A stretch of DNA of 6,545 nucleotides from positions 1 to 6,545 of the forward strand of contig JAUWEO010000104.1 of NCBI GenBank assembly GCA_030608245.1, read 5' to 3'. How positions within the stretch are numbered: the first letter of the stretch is position 1; every line of letters starts with the position of its first letter. The translations under genes were made by a program, and so were the position numbers. Source of the stretch: Candidatus Latescibacterota bacterium (lineage in GTDB: Bacteria > Latescibacterota > MVCY01). The notes below the pieces were generated by a model that had not been told where the DNA came from, ran no database searches, and was given only the letters and a program-made list of their open reading frames with translations. Of the stretch, positions 1 to 6,311 are shown in pieces.

Positions 1-828
1 CTGTGGGAAAATCCTCAACAGGTCAACGAAGAGATTCAACCCGGAGATGTGGTGAAAGTGAAGGGAACGGTTGGTACTTACCGGGAGGAGATTCAGATTA
101 AACTGGAGAAGATCAGAAAGGCACAGCAGTCGGAGTTTGACCCTGCTGATTTTCTTGAACAGTCGGAGAAAAGCAGCGAAGAGCTGTTCCAGAGATTGCT
201 GGCAAAGGTTGAGACGATTCAGAATCGCTATTTAAACCAGGTGGTGAAGAGTTGTCTTCTGGACCAATCGCTCTCTACTAAACTCCATCAGGCCCCAGCG
301 GGTAAACTGTGGCACCACGCATATCTGGGCGGACTGTTGGAGCATACTCTTTCGGTGGCGGAGATATGTGAAGCGGCCGCCAAGCAGTATCCTCTGGTCA
401 ATCGGGATCTCCTAATCACCGGGGCGCTGCTTCACGACATCGGCAAGACCCAGGCTTACTGCTGGACTACCTTAATTGACTACTCCGATATCGGCAGATT
501 AGAGGGGCACATCGTCATAGGCGAAAGAATCGTTAGAGAGAAGATCCAACAAGTCCCCGACTTTCCCGAAGAACTAAAGATGCAACTCTCTCACTTGATC
601 CTAAGCCATCACGGCAGCTTGGAAAACAGCTCTCCGATAGTGCCGATGACCTTAGAGGCCATCGTCCTCTACTACGCCGATGAAATGGACTCGAAGGCGG
701 CAGCATTTTCCGGGATTATCAAAAAGGAGGGAAAAAAGGGGAAACAGTGGAGCAACTGGGTCCACTTGATAGGCAGATTCATCTACTTTGGTGACAAACC
801 TTCTGGAGAGAAAGAGCCAGAGGAGTAG
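1..828 (+). CDS. 3'-5' exoribonuclease YhaM-like protein (OB-fold + HD domain), 5'-truncated by window edge
   Basis: The reading frame is open from base 1, so the true start lies upstream; a GTG at 49 is internal to the OB-fold and is not a credible start. The visible 275 residues begin with the end of a tRNA-anti/OB-fold strand set (a PGDVVKVKGTVG stretch at about residues 15-26), followed by a helical linker and an HD phosphohydrolase domain. Metal-binding residues visible, numbered from base 1: H115 (LLEHT), H145-D146 (LLHDIGK), H170 (EGH), H203-H204 (LSHHGS) and D227 (YYADEMD). This architecture matches B. subtilis YhaM (about 314 aa), a cytoplasmic Mn-dependent 3'-5' exonuclease acting on RNA and single-stranded DNA; about 40 N-terminal residues are missing here. 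The C-terminus is a short acidic tail ending in TAG. It is convergent with the minus-strand block, so is transcribed separately. The family call is strong; the in vivo substrate is inferred. Confidence 0.88.
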   Translation: MWENPQQVNEEIQPGDVVKVKGTVGTYREEIQIKLEKIRKAQQSEFDPADFLEQSEKSSEELFQRLLAKVETIQNRYLNQVVKSCLLDQSLSTKLHQAPAGKLWHHAYLGGLLEHTLSVAEICEAAAKQYPLVNRDLLITGALLHDIGKTQAYCWTTLIDYSDIGRLEGHIVIGERIVREKIQQVPDFPEELKMQLSHLILSHHGSLENSSPIVPMTLEAIVLYYADEMDSKAAAFSGIIKKEGKKGKQWSNWVHLIGRFIYFGDKPSGEKEPEE

Positions 829-881
829 AAAGCCTTCCGACTTTCTTACCGAACTTTGATTGACTCGTAAAAAGTCCAAAA

Positions 882-974
882 TTTAACGCAGAGACGCAAA
901 GCCGCAGAGAAAAAAAGAAACATAATTATTTGATTATTAAAGAGTATCTTCTTTCTTTGCGACTTTGCGTTGAA
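882..974. repeat. Imperfect long inverted repeat, MITE/REP-like, in convergent intergenic region
   Basis: The left arm at 882-901 and the right arm at 955-974 are reverse complements at 17 of 20 positions (core 885-901/955-971 is 15 of 17). Two of the three mismatches would be G-U pairs in RNA, so a transcript could pair at 19 of 20 positions around a 53-base AT-rich loop. The left arm is built of short quasi-tandem units (CGCAGAGA, CGCAAAGC, CGCAGAGA). It lies between two convergent genes, where it could also slow or stop transcription from both sides, though the long loop and absence of a U-run make it unlike a standard intrinsic terminator. I have the impression that CGCAGAGACGCAAAG-type repeats are dispersed in many environmental genomes; that is recollection, not something this window shows. 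Confidence 0.7.
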
Positions 975-1000
975 AACCAATGAGCGTTGGTGAATATCAT

Positions 1001-2020
1001 TCAGATCCCCAGCTTTTCTAAGTCTTCTTTCTTATTGTTTCCTATCCACGGCTCCAATCCAGGAGGCATGGTATTTTGGAAATCCAGACTGGCTTTGTCC
1101 AACCTTTGCTGATGTTCTTCAGTTAAGGAAATATCTACTGCTTCGATATTGTCTTTGATGTGGTTCAACTTCCTTACCCCACATAATACACTTGCCATAA
1201 CATCTTTTTCTATAACCCACTTTAAAGCCACTTGGCTAGGGGTTGCCCCTATTTCTCTGGCCACATCCTTCACCACTTCCACCACTTGGAGTGCTCTGCT
1301 GTAAACAGGCTCGTTGAAAAGGAGATTAGTCTGGCGAGTTTTTTCCGTCGCCCGTTCTCCGTCTTTACCGAATCTCCCGCTCAAGAGTCCCTGAGCCAGT
1401 GGGCTGTAGGCAAGAAGACCTATGTTTTTCTGTTTACAGAACTCACTCACTCCCTCCACATCGTAAAATCTCCACAACAGGGAGTAAGGCACTTGGTCTG
1501 TAACTAAGAAGTCGAGAGCTTTATCACTAAATCCTTCGAGATTATGCAGCCTGAAGTTGCTCACTCCTGCAAACCGGATCAAGCCCTCTTGTCTCAGCCT
1601 ACTCATAGAGTTGAAGATGTTCTCATAATCTTTTCTCTCCATATCGCTGCCAAATATATGCCTTATTTTGGGCCAGTGGATCTGATACAGGTCTATGTAA
1701 TCGGTCTGTAATCTTTTTAGACTTTCCTCAAGCTCTGCGCGAGCGGTGTCGTAGTCGAACTTCCTGGTGCTCAACTTGGTGGCTAATATAATCTTATCCC
1801 TATTCTCTTTTAGAACATCTCCCAGTACTTCCTCTGATGTTCCATAGGCTTTGGCAGTATCAAATAAGTTGACCCCTGCCTCTATTGCTTCGTCGACAAT
1901 TCTTTGATATTCCTCTATCTTGGACAATTTGCCCCAAAAGCGGGTATGCCCGAATTGCCAAGTTCCCACTGCAATCTTGCTTACCATTAACCCTGTATTA
2001 GCCAGTTCGTTATACTGCAT
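1001..2020 (-). CDS. Aldo/keto reductase (copy 1 of tandem pair)
   Basis: A 339-residue cytoplasmic protein of the aldo/keto reductase superfamily (Tas/COG0667-like), which reduces aldehydes or ketones with NADPH in a TIM barrel. The catalytic tetrad is complete: D54 and Y59 (NLFDTAKAY), K82 (ATKLS) and H115 (LYQIHWPK). Cofactor-side motifs are also present: VSNF at 153-156, AYSPLAQGLLSG at 204-215 and the GVRKLNHIKDN helix near 281-291. Length is typical of the family, with no signal peptide or membrane segment. The ATG at 2018-2020 is preceded by AAGGAG (2026-2031) with 5 bases between, which supports the start. It lies 52 bases after the stop of a close paralogue (2073-3113) and is probably co-transcribed with it. 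Hand alignment gives 94 of the first 118 residues identical. Substrate unknown; the fold call is very safe. Confidence 0.92.
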   Translation of the reverse strand: MQYNELANTGLMVSKIAVGTWQFGHTRFWGKLSKIEEYQRIVDEAIEAGVNLFDTAKAYGTSEEVLGDVLKENRDKIILATKLSTRKFDYDTARAELEESLKRLQTDYIDLYQIHWPKIRHIFGSDMERKDYENIFNSMSRLRQEGLIRFAGVSNFRLHNLEGFSDKALDFLVTDQVPYSLLWRFYDVEGVSEFCKQKNIGLLAYSPLAQGLLSGRFGKDGERATEKTRQTNLLFNEPVYSRALQVVEVVKDVAREIGATPSQVALKWVIEKDVMASVLCGVRKLNHIKDNIEAVDISLTEEHQQRLDKASLDFQNTMPPGLEPWIGNNKKEDLEKLGI

Positions 2021-2025
2021 TCATT

Positions 2026-2031
2026 CTCCTT
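2026..2031 (-). promoter_or_regulatory. Shine-Dalgarno site of aldo/keto reductase copy 1
   Basis: Minus-strand AAGGAG, 5 bases before the ATG at 2018-2020, in the 52-base gap between the two reductase genes. I see no promoter or terminator in that gap, so the downstream copy most likely depends on read-through from the upstream copy. Confidence 0.75.
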
Positions 2032-2072
2032 TCAGCTCTCCAGTTTTTTCGTGGTTACCTATTTGGTGGTTC

Positions 2073-3113
2073 TCATTCCTTAGTCTCAATACCCAATTTT
2101 TCTACATCCTCTTTTCTATTGTCTCCTATCCACAACTGAAGTCCAGGAAGCAGAGTCTTTTGGAAATCCAGGCTGACTCTGTTTAACCTTTCCTGATCTT
2201 CTTTGGTCAAAGGAATATCCACTGCTTCGATATTCTCTTTAAGATGTTTCAGCTTCCTCACCCCAGCCAATACGCTCACCATAACATCTCTTTCCATGGC
2301 CCATTTTAGGGCCACCTGGGCAGGGGTTGCCCCTATTTCCTTAGCTACCTTTTTCACCGCTTCCACTACCTGGAGTGCTCTGCTATAAACAGGTTTGTTG
2401 AACAGGATATTGTTCTGGCGAATCATCGCCTTTACCTCTTCTCCATCTTTGCCGAATCTTCCGCTCAAAAGTCCCTGAGCCAATGGGCTATAAGCAAGGA
2501 AGTTTACATTCTTCTGCTTACAAAACTCGCTTACTCTCTCCACATCATAAAACCTCCACAGCAGGGAGTATGGCACCTGATCTGCAATTAGAAAGTCAAG
2601 GGCTTCATCGCTGAATTCCTTGAGATTGTCCAGCCTAAAATTACTCACTCCGGCAAAACGGATCAAACCTTCTTCCTTCAACTTGCTAAAAGAGGTAAAG
2701 ATATCTTCATAGTCCTGCTTTTCCATATCGGTCTTATGCCAGGTGCCGGGGATGTCTATTTTAGGCCAGTGAATCTGGTACAGGTCTACATAATCAGTCT
2801 GTAGCCTTTTCAGACTTCCCTCCAGTTCTGACCGGACGGTATCGTAATCAAACTTTGCCCCGCTCAACTTGGTGGCTAAGATCACCTTATCCCTCTTGCC
2901 TTTTAGGACTTCTCCTACCACTTTCTCTGATAGGTCGTAGGCTTTGGCGGTATCAAATAAGTTGACCCCTGCCGCTATTGCCTCATCGACAATCCTTTGA
3001 TATTCCTCCATTTTAGACAATTCGCCCCAGACGCTGGCATGTCCGAATTGCCAGGTACCTACTGCAACCTTACTTACTTTCACTCCTGTATTGGCCAACT
3101 CTTTATACTGCAT
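2073..3113 (-). CDS. Aldo/keto reductase (copy 2 of tandem pair)
   Basis: A 346-residue aldo/keto reductase and close paralogue of the next gene downstream (1001-2020). The tetrad is intact at the same positions: D54, Y59, K82, H115. Cofactor motifs VSNF (about 156-159) and AYSPLAQGLLSGRFG are retained, so both copies look catalytically competent. It differs from its twin by a 3-residue insertion just after the catalytic His (IDIPGTWHKTD against IRHIFGSD) and a 4-residue ETKE tail. That loop borders the substrate pocket in this superfamily, so specificity may differ. The ATG at 3111-3113 is preceded by AGGAGG (3121-3126) with 7 bases between. It lies 167 bases downstream of the FAD dehydrogenase gene on the same strand. 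Substrate unknown. Confidence 0.92.
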   Translation of the reverse strand: MQYKELANTGVKVSKVAVGTWQFGHASVWGELSKMEEYQRIVDEAIAAGVNLFDTAKAYDLSEKVVGEVLKGKRDKVILATKLSGAKFDYDTVRSELEGSLKRLQTDYVDLYQIHWPKIDIPGTWHKTDMEKQDYEDIFTSFSKLKEEGLIRFAGVSNFRLDNLKEFSDEALDFLIADQVPYSLLWRFYDVERVSEFCKQKNVNFLAYSPLAQGLLSGRFGKDGEEVKAMIRQNNILFNKPVYSRALQVVEAVKKVAKEIGATPAQVALKWAMERDVMVSVLAGVRKLKHLKENIEAVDIPLTKEDQERLNRVSLDFQKTLLPGLQLWIGDNRKEDVEKLGIETKE

Positions 3114-3120
3114 TTTTCAC

Positions 3121-3126
3121 CCTCCT
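3121..3126 (-). promoter_or_regulatory. Shine-Dalgarno site of aldo/keto reductase copy 2
   Basis: Minus-strand AGGAGG, 7 bases before the ATG at 3111-3113. It is a near-perfect anti-SD match and fixes the start of copy 2. Confidence 0.8.
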
Positions 3127-3191
3127 CGTTGTTATTGTTAAACAAAACCTATTCCGCAATTCTTATTTTGATTTTTGGAGAAGTCTTAATC

Positions 3192-3258
3192 CGTAAAGCG
3201 CAAAGCATATTTCCTTCATACGCCCGTCACTCTGTGAAAAACCCCTCTCCGCTTTACG
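3192..3258. repeat. 9-bp perfect inverted repeat in the leader of aldo/keto reductase copy 2
   Basis: CGTAAAGCG at 3192-3200 and CGCTTTACG at 3250-3258 are exact reverse complements separated by 49 bases. They sit in the 167-base gap (3114-3280) between the FAD enzyme and the first reductase. The 8-mer CGCAAAGC beside the left arm (3199-3206) also occurs in the left arm of the 882-974 repeat (895-902), so this may be a decayed relative of that element. It could equally be a weak regulatory or mRNA structure, or chance. No convincing promoter or terminator was found in this gap. Confidence 0.35.
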
Positions 3259-3280
3259 AAAGAATATGTTTCATCTTTAC

Positions 3281-4720
3281 TCAAATTGCAGCCATATCAA
3301 AAACTTTGCCGGGATTAAGTATATTGTTGGGATCAAACAGTCGTTTTATCCCTTTCATCAACTCGATTTGTGCTGAGTCAACAAATATAGGCAAATACTC
3401 CATCTTCACCAATCCTATTCCATGCTCTCCGGAGATTATTCCCCCAAGTCCCTTTGCTTTTTCATGAATTTCCTTTCGGGCAAGTGGATATTTCTCTCTC
3501 CATCCTTCTGTTTCCCTCTCGTCTAATTTGCCATCTGTTATCCCGACTTTCATAAGATGGGTATGAACATTGCCGTCCGCTGCATGGCCATAATTGGGCA
3601 ACCACATGCCGTATTTCTCTGAAATCTTATGCACCTCAGCTACATATTCCCCTATTTTGGCTGGAGGGACAGTGACGTCCAATATTTCGAGCATGCCCCT
3701 TTTCAAAGCTAAGTAGAGATTACTTCTTATCTCCAAAATATCCCTTTGTCTCTTTTGGGTATCAGCAATGGAGAGTTCATCTACACTGCCTATCGCCGCA
3801 CCATGTTTTAGACAGATGTCACCTATAGTCTCTAAAACTGCAAACAGCTCTTCGTCACTGGTGCCATCGACTATTATCATCAGATAAGCTTTGGCTTTAC
3901 AGGGCCATCTCTTCCCCAGCATCTCCTCTGTGGGGGGGATAACATCATGCTCGATGAATTCGACTGCCATAGGAACTACTCTATTGCGGATTTCAGGTAC
4001 GGTCTCTATGGCATTGTCCAGACTATTGTATGGCACAACAAGTGTATAGATAGTTTGTGGTTTTGGCAAAAGGCTCAGCACTACTTTGGTTACCACACCC
4101 AAGGTCCCTTCAGAACCTATTACAAGATTTAATAAATTATAACCCGTGCTGTTCTTCATATGCTTCCCACCCATAGTTACTATCTCCCCTTGGGGTAGAA
4201 CAACCTCTAATCCCCTAACATAATTTCTCACCCCTCCATATTTCACTGCTCTTGCTCCACTTGCGTTAGTGTTGACCAAACCACCAAACTGAGCGCTTTC
4301 GTCACCCGGATGTGGAGGGTAGAAAAGTCCGGCCTCTTCCACCCCTGCATAGAAGTCCGTCAGGGTCACACCGGCCTCCACGACAGCCATCATGTTTTCT
4401 CTATCTATCTCTACGATACTGTTCATTTCTTCCAGAGATAAAGCTATTCCTCCGTACAGCGGGACACATCCTCCACACAAGCCTGTTCCCCCACCCCTGG
4501 GTGTAACTGGAATCCTTTCCTGGTTGGCGAGTTTCAGAATCTCGCTTATCTGCCCACTGCTTTTCGGTTTCACCACCACTTCGGGGAACTTCTTTATGGA
4601 AGAATCGGCAAATTCATCCCCGGTGTAATCGAGCATTTTTTCTGGATCACAAATTATCGCGCCTCCCCCTACGATCTTCCCTAATTCCTCCATGATTTGT
4701 TTATCTATCTTCCTATACAT
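3281..4720 (-). CDS. FAD-binding oxidoreductase, GlcD / D-lactate / D-2-hydroxyglutarate dehydrogenase type
   Basis: A 479-residue flavoprotein with the PCMH/VAO FAD-binding fold (about residues 46-185) followed by an FAD-oxidase C-terminal domain (about 220-473). Visible FAD-site motifs are PRGGGTG (74-80), the HPGDESAQFGG...NASGARAVKYGG region (137-163) and GSEGTLGVVTKV (202-213). In the C-terminal domain, H379 and H386 (GHAADGNVH), E432 and H433 (SGEHGIG) match the metal-binding and catalytic residues known from D-2-hydroxyglutarate dehydrogenase, so it should oxidise a D-2-hydroxyacid to the 2-oxoacid. Which acid (glycolate, lactate, hydroxyglutarate) cannot be told. FDPNNILNPGK near the end is the usual family signature. 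The start at 4720 is supported by AGGGAG (4725-4730); the internal Met10 has no SD. No GlcE or FeS GlcF partner lies nearby in the window, so the electron acceptor is unclear. No signal peptide or membrane helix is seen. Confidence 0.92.
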   Translation of the reverse strand: MYRKIDKQIMEELGKIVGGGAIICDPEKMLDYTGDEFADSSIKKFPEVVVKPKSSGQISEILKLANQERIPVTPRGGGTGLCGGCVPLYGGIALSLEEMNSIVEIDRENMMAVVEAGVTLTDFYAGVEEAGLFYPPHPGDESAQFGGLVNTNASGARAVKYGGVRNYVRGLEVVLPQGEIVTMGGKHMKNSTGYNLLNLVIGSEGTLGVVTKVVLSLLPKPQTIYTLVVPYNSLDNAIETVPEIRNRVVPMAVEFIEHDVIPPTEEMLGKRWPCKAKAYLMIIVDGTSDEELFAVLETIGDICLKHGAAIGSVDELSIADTQKRQRDILEIRSNLYLALKRGMLEILDVTVPPAKIGEYVAEVHKISEKYGMWLPNYGHAADGNVHTHLMKVGITDGKLDERETEGWREKYPLARKEIHEKAKGLGGIISGEHGIGLVKMEYLPIFVDSAQIELMKGIKRLFDPNNILNPGKVFDMAAI

Positions 4721-4724
4721 ATTT

Positions 4725-4730
4725 CTCCCT
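4725..4730 (-). promoter_or_regulatory. Shine-Dalgarno site of the FAD dehydrogenase
   Basis: Minus-strand AGGGAG, 4 bases before the ATG at 4718-4720. It favours this start over the Met at residue 10. Confidence 0.65.
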
Positions 4731-4763
4731 CTTTTGGCCTCCTGTAGACCAGTTTGTCCTCGG

Positions 4764-4792
4764 CTTATACAATCAGCATTTCTATTTGTTAA
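4764..4792 (-). promoter_or_regulatory. Candidate sigma-70-type promoter for the FAD dehydrogenase gene
   Basis: On the minus strand, TTAACA (4787-4792) matches TTGACA at 5 of 6 positions and TATAAG (4764-4769) matches TATAAT at 5 of 6, with exactly 17 bases between. The -35 box overlaps the stop codon of the upstream amidohydrolase gene. A start near 4757 would give a leader of roughly 36 bases before the ATG at 4718-4720, with the SD at 4725-4730. This would let the FAD enzyme, and perhaps the two reductases, be transcribed independently of the amidohydrolase pair. Sequence match only. Confidence 0.5.
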
Positions 4793-5532
4793 ATATTAAG
4801 TAGTGATTTTGCGTTTAGATAAAAGATCTTCTCCTTATCTTTCTGGTTGATTTCGCTATCTACAATCATGCCAATAATAAACGCTGGGTTGATCAGAGAT
4901 GAATCACTGCCGAAGACGACTCTTTCTGCACCTATCTTCTCCGCCACTGTCTCGATTTTTCCCCGGATGGGAGAACTGCTACATATTTCTAAGTAGACGT
5001 TTTCCACTTTCCTAAACTCCTCAGCAGCCGTCTCCCAGTCTGGATTTCCCATATGTCCGGCAATAAAATTGATATCTGGGAATTCTCTGGCTATTTCCAG
5101 AAGGCGTGAGATTCCGTTCTTCGCCCAGCAGTGAAAAAGCACGAGTCTCTGGGGAAACTTCTCCAGCAATCTCTCGAGTGTTCTCTTATGTCCATCGCAA
5201 TTTAAGGCCTGATTACCGATATAGCTTCCATCATAAAGCTCTCCCAGGCCGACGAACTTCTCTTCGCTGAGATATTTGTCCATCTCAGCGAACGACTCCT
5301 TGAGGTAGTTAGGATTGACAAAGACATAGCCCAAAAGCCCCTGCCGAGGTCTAATTGCTTGTGCCAATTCCCTGTTGCCTGCGCGAAAATCGTACACCAC
5401 GGCTCGACTTGAGGAAAGAACCGAGATCTCAATTCCGTTTTTCTCCATAATCCTCAAGAAGTCATCAACGCTGACCTTTTCAATGGGAATGAACCATTTG
5501 CCGAGATGGGTATGTAGGTCTATTATTTTCAC
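4789..5532 (-). CDS. Amidohydrolase family protein (COG2159/Amidohydro_2-like), intact metal site
   Basis: A 247-residue TIM-barrel metal-dependent hydrolase or decarboxylase. Ligands of the amidohydrolase superfamily are all visible: the strand-1 HxH pair H7 and H9 (IDLHTHLG), H134 (LFHCW), H160 (AGHMGN) and D210 (FGSDSS). E98 (LGELYDG) sits about where a strand-4 ligand or acidic residue is found. It is a compact member of the PF04909 type, which includes hydrolases and ACMSD-like decarboxylases, so the reaction cannot be fixed. The start is GTG at 5530-5532, overlapping the TGA of the upstream gene by four bases (GTGA), with AAAGG at 5541-5545 as SD. That arrangement indicates translational coupling to the upstream paralogue, which is related in sequence (7 of 11 residues identical around FGSD/FGSH) but lacks the ligands. 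Cytoplasmic; no signal peptide. Confidence 0.85.
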   Translation of the reverse strand: MKIIDLHTHLGKWFIPIEKVSVDDFLRIMEKNGIEISVLSSSRAVVYDFRAGNRELAQAIRPRQGLLGYVFVNPNYLKESFAEMDKYLSEEKFVGLGELYDGSYIGNQALNCDGHKRTLERLLEKFPQRLVLFHCWAKNGISRLLEIAREFPDINFIAGHMGNPDWETAAEEFRKVENVYLEICSSSPIRGKIETVAEKIGAERVVFGSDSSLINPAFIIGMIVDSEINQKDKEKIFYLNAKSLLNI

Positions 5533-6239
5533 TTTAGTATCCTTTCAATATTTCCTTCAAGGATGAGTTGCTTTTCCTTTTCATCTATTTCCGCATTCTT
5601 CAAGGGTAGAAATGAAGCGGAGAAATAGTGGAAGAGAGAATGGGAACCAAACACCAGTTTCTCTGCTCCTACCTCCCTGGTGAAAACTTCATAAGCATCC
5701 GGCGTATCGAAAAGTGAGGTCTCCAAGAGAATATTTTTGTGGGTCTTTGCCACTGCCAACGCCTCACTGAACTGGTTGTAATTGACGCCGGTGATAATAA
5801 TTGGCATCTTATAGCCATCTGTTATTTTTGTAATCTCGGTTATCCCTCCTAAGCCCGCCACCGAGATCATCAGAGGGAGTCTCACCTCCTCTGCTTCCCT
5901 GACGATATTGAAGAAGGGTTCGTAATCGAGAGGCCAACTCTGCAGGTCGGGAAAGAGCCTAACGGCCTTGAATCCTTTTTCAGAGAGCTTTTTGACCAGA
6001 TCTCCTCTTCCAAAATATCTGCGGGGATCGACAGTGGCCACCGGAACAATCTGGGGATAGTTCCTGCTCGTTCGCAAGGTTTCCTCATTACCTTCTTCGT
6101 AATCGTAAAAGATTCCGGTAGTTGACAAGGACAGGAATGTCTCGACCTTATGCTCTGCCATTATCTTCAGGAGTTTCTCCAAAGAGAGATCAATCTTTCT
6201 TCTCGGCCAGAAACCGAAAAGGGTATTGGCATCAATCAT
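5529..6239 (-). CDS. Amidohydrolase-fold protein lacking all canonical metal ligands
   Basis: A 236-residue protein that aligns along its length with the intact amidohydrolase translated next. Shared landmarks are the start (MIDANTLFGFW against IDLHTHLGKW), a segment with 12 of 41 identities around FYDYEEGNEE, and VGAEKLVFGSH against IGAERVVFGSD near the end. Each metal ligand is replaced: the HxH pair by N5 and L7, the strand-5 His by S126, the strand-6 His by G151, and the strand-8 Asp by H200. It therefore probably does not use the usual metal chemistry and may be a structural or regulatory partner of its neighbour, or a small-molecule binder. The frame can be extended 17 codons upstream to 6290, but the ATG at 6237-6239 has GGAGG (6246-6250) at 6 bases and starts exactly at barrel strand 1, so I chose it. 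The frame is intact, arguing against a pseudogene. Confidence 0.8.
   Translation of the reverse strand: MIDANTLFGFWPRRKIDLSLEKLLKIMAEHKVETFLSLSTTGIFYDYEEGNEETLRTSRNYPQIVPVATVDPRRYFGRGDLVKKLSEKGFKAVRLFPDLQSWPLDYEPFFNIVREAEEVRLPLMISVAGLGGITEITKITDGYKMPIIITGVNYNQFSEALAVAKTHKNILLETSLFDTPDAYEVFTREVGAEKLVFGSHSLFHYFSASFLPLKNAEIDEKEKQLILEGNIERILK
5541..5545 (-). promoter_or_regulatory. Shine-Dalgarno site for the GTG start, inside the upstream gene
   Basis: Minus-strand AAAGG, 8 bases before the GTG at 5530-5532 and within the last codons of the upstream reading frame. Together with the GTGA stop/start overlap it supports coupled translation and the GTG start; the next in-frame ATG (residue 30) would remove the HxH motif. 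Confidence 0.6.
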
Positions 6240-6245
6240 ATCTAT

Positions 6246-6250
6246 CCTCC
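6246..6250 (-). promoter_or_regulatory. Shine-Dalgarno site that decides the start of the ligand-less amidohydrolase
   Basis: Minus-strand GGAGG, 6 bases before the ATG at 6237-6239. It rules in favour of a 236-residue product over the 253-residue extended frame, whose extra N-terminal residues do not resemble the paralogue. Confidence 0.75.
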
Positions 6251-6311
6251 GATTTTTCTCAGCGAACGGACTGTTTTGCCAAAGGAGCAATCCGGACTTC
6301 TTGTGAGTCAG

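Noticed and set aside
49..51. GTG as the start of the exoribonuclease
   Set aside because: The in-frame sequence upstream to base 1 continues the OB-fold (LWENPQQVNEEIQPGD), so the gene begins outside the window.
976..991. Small hairpin (ACCAA/TTGGT, 6-base loop) just past the stop of the downstream reductase, next to a short T-run on the minus strand
   Set aside because: Only five base pairs, with the T-run overlapping the stem; too weak to call a terminator.
1232..1507. Plus-strand open frame opposite the downstream reductase, and similar frames opposite the other minus-strand genes
   Set aside because: They lie wholly or largely antisense to well-supported genes, have no recognisable domain, and are most simply shadows of the coding strand.
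3114..3280. Possible promoter for the reductase pair (TTGCGG-17-AATAAC on the minus strand)
   Set aside because: Matches only 3 and 4 of 6 positions in AT-rich DNA, so not distinguishable from chance.
6240..6290. 17-codon N-terminal extension of the ligand-less amidohydrolase
   Set aside because: The extension has no SD at its start and no counterpart in the paralogue, whereas the ATG at 6237-6239 has GGAGG at good spacing.
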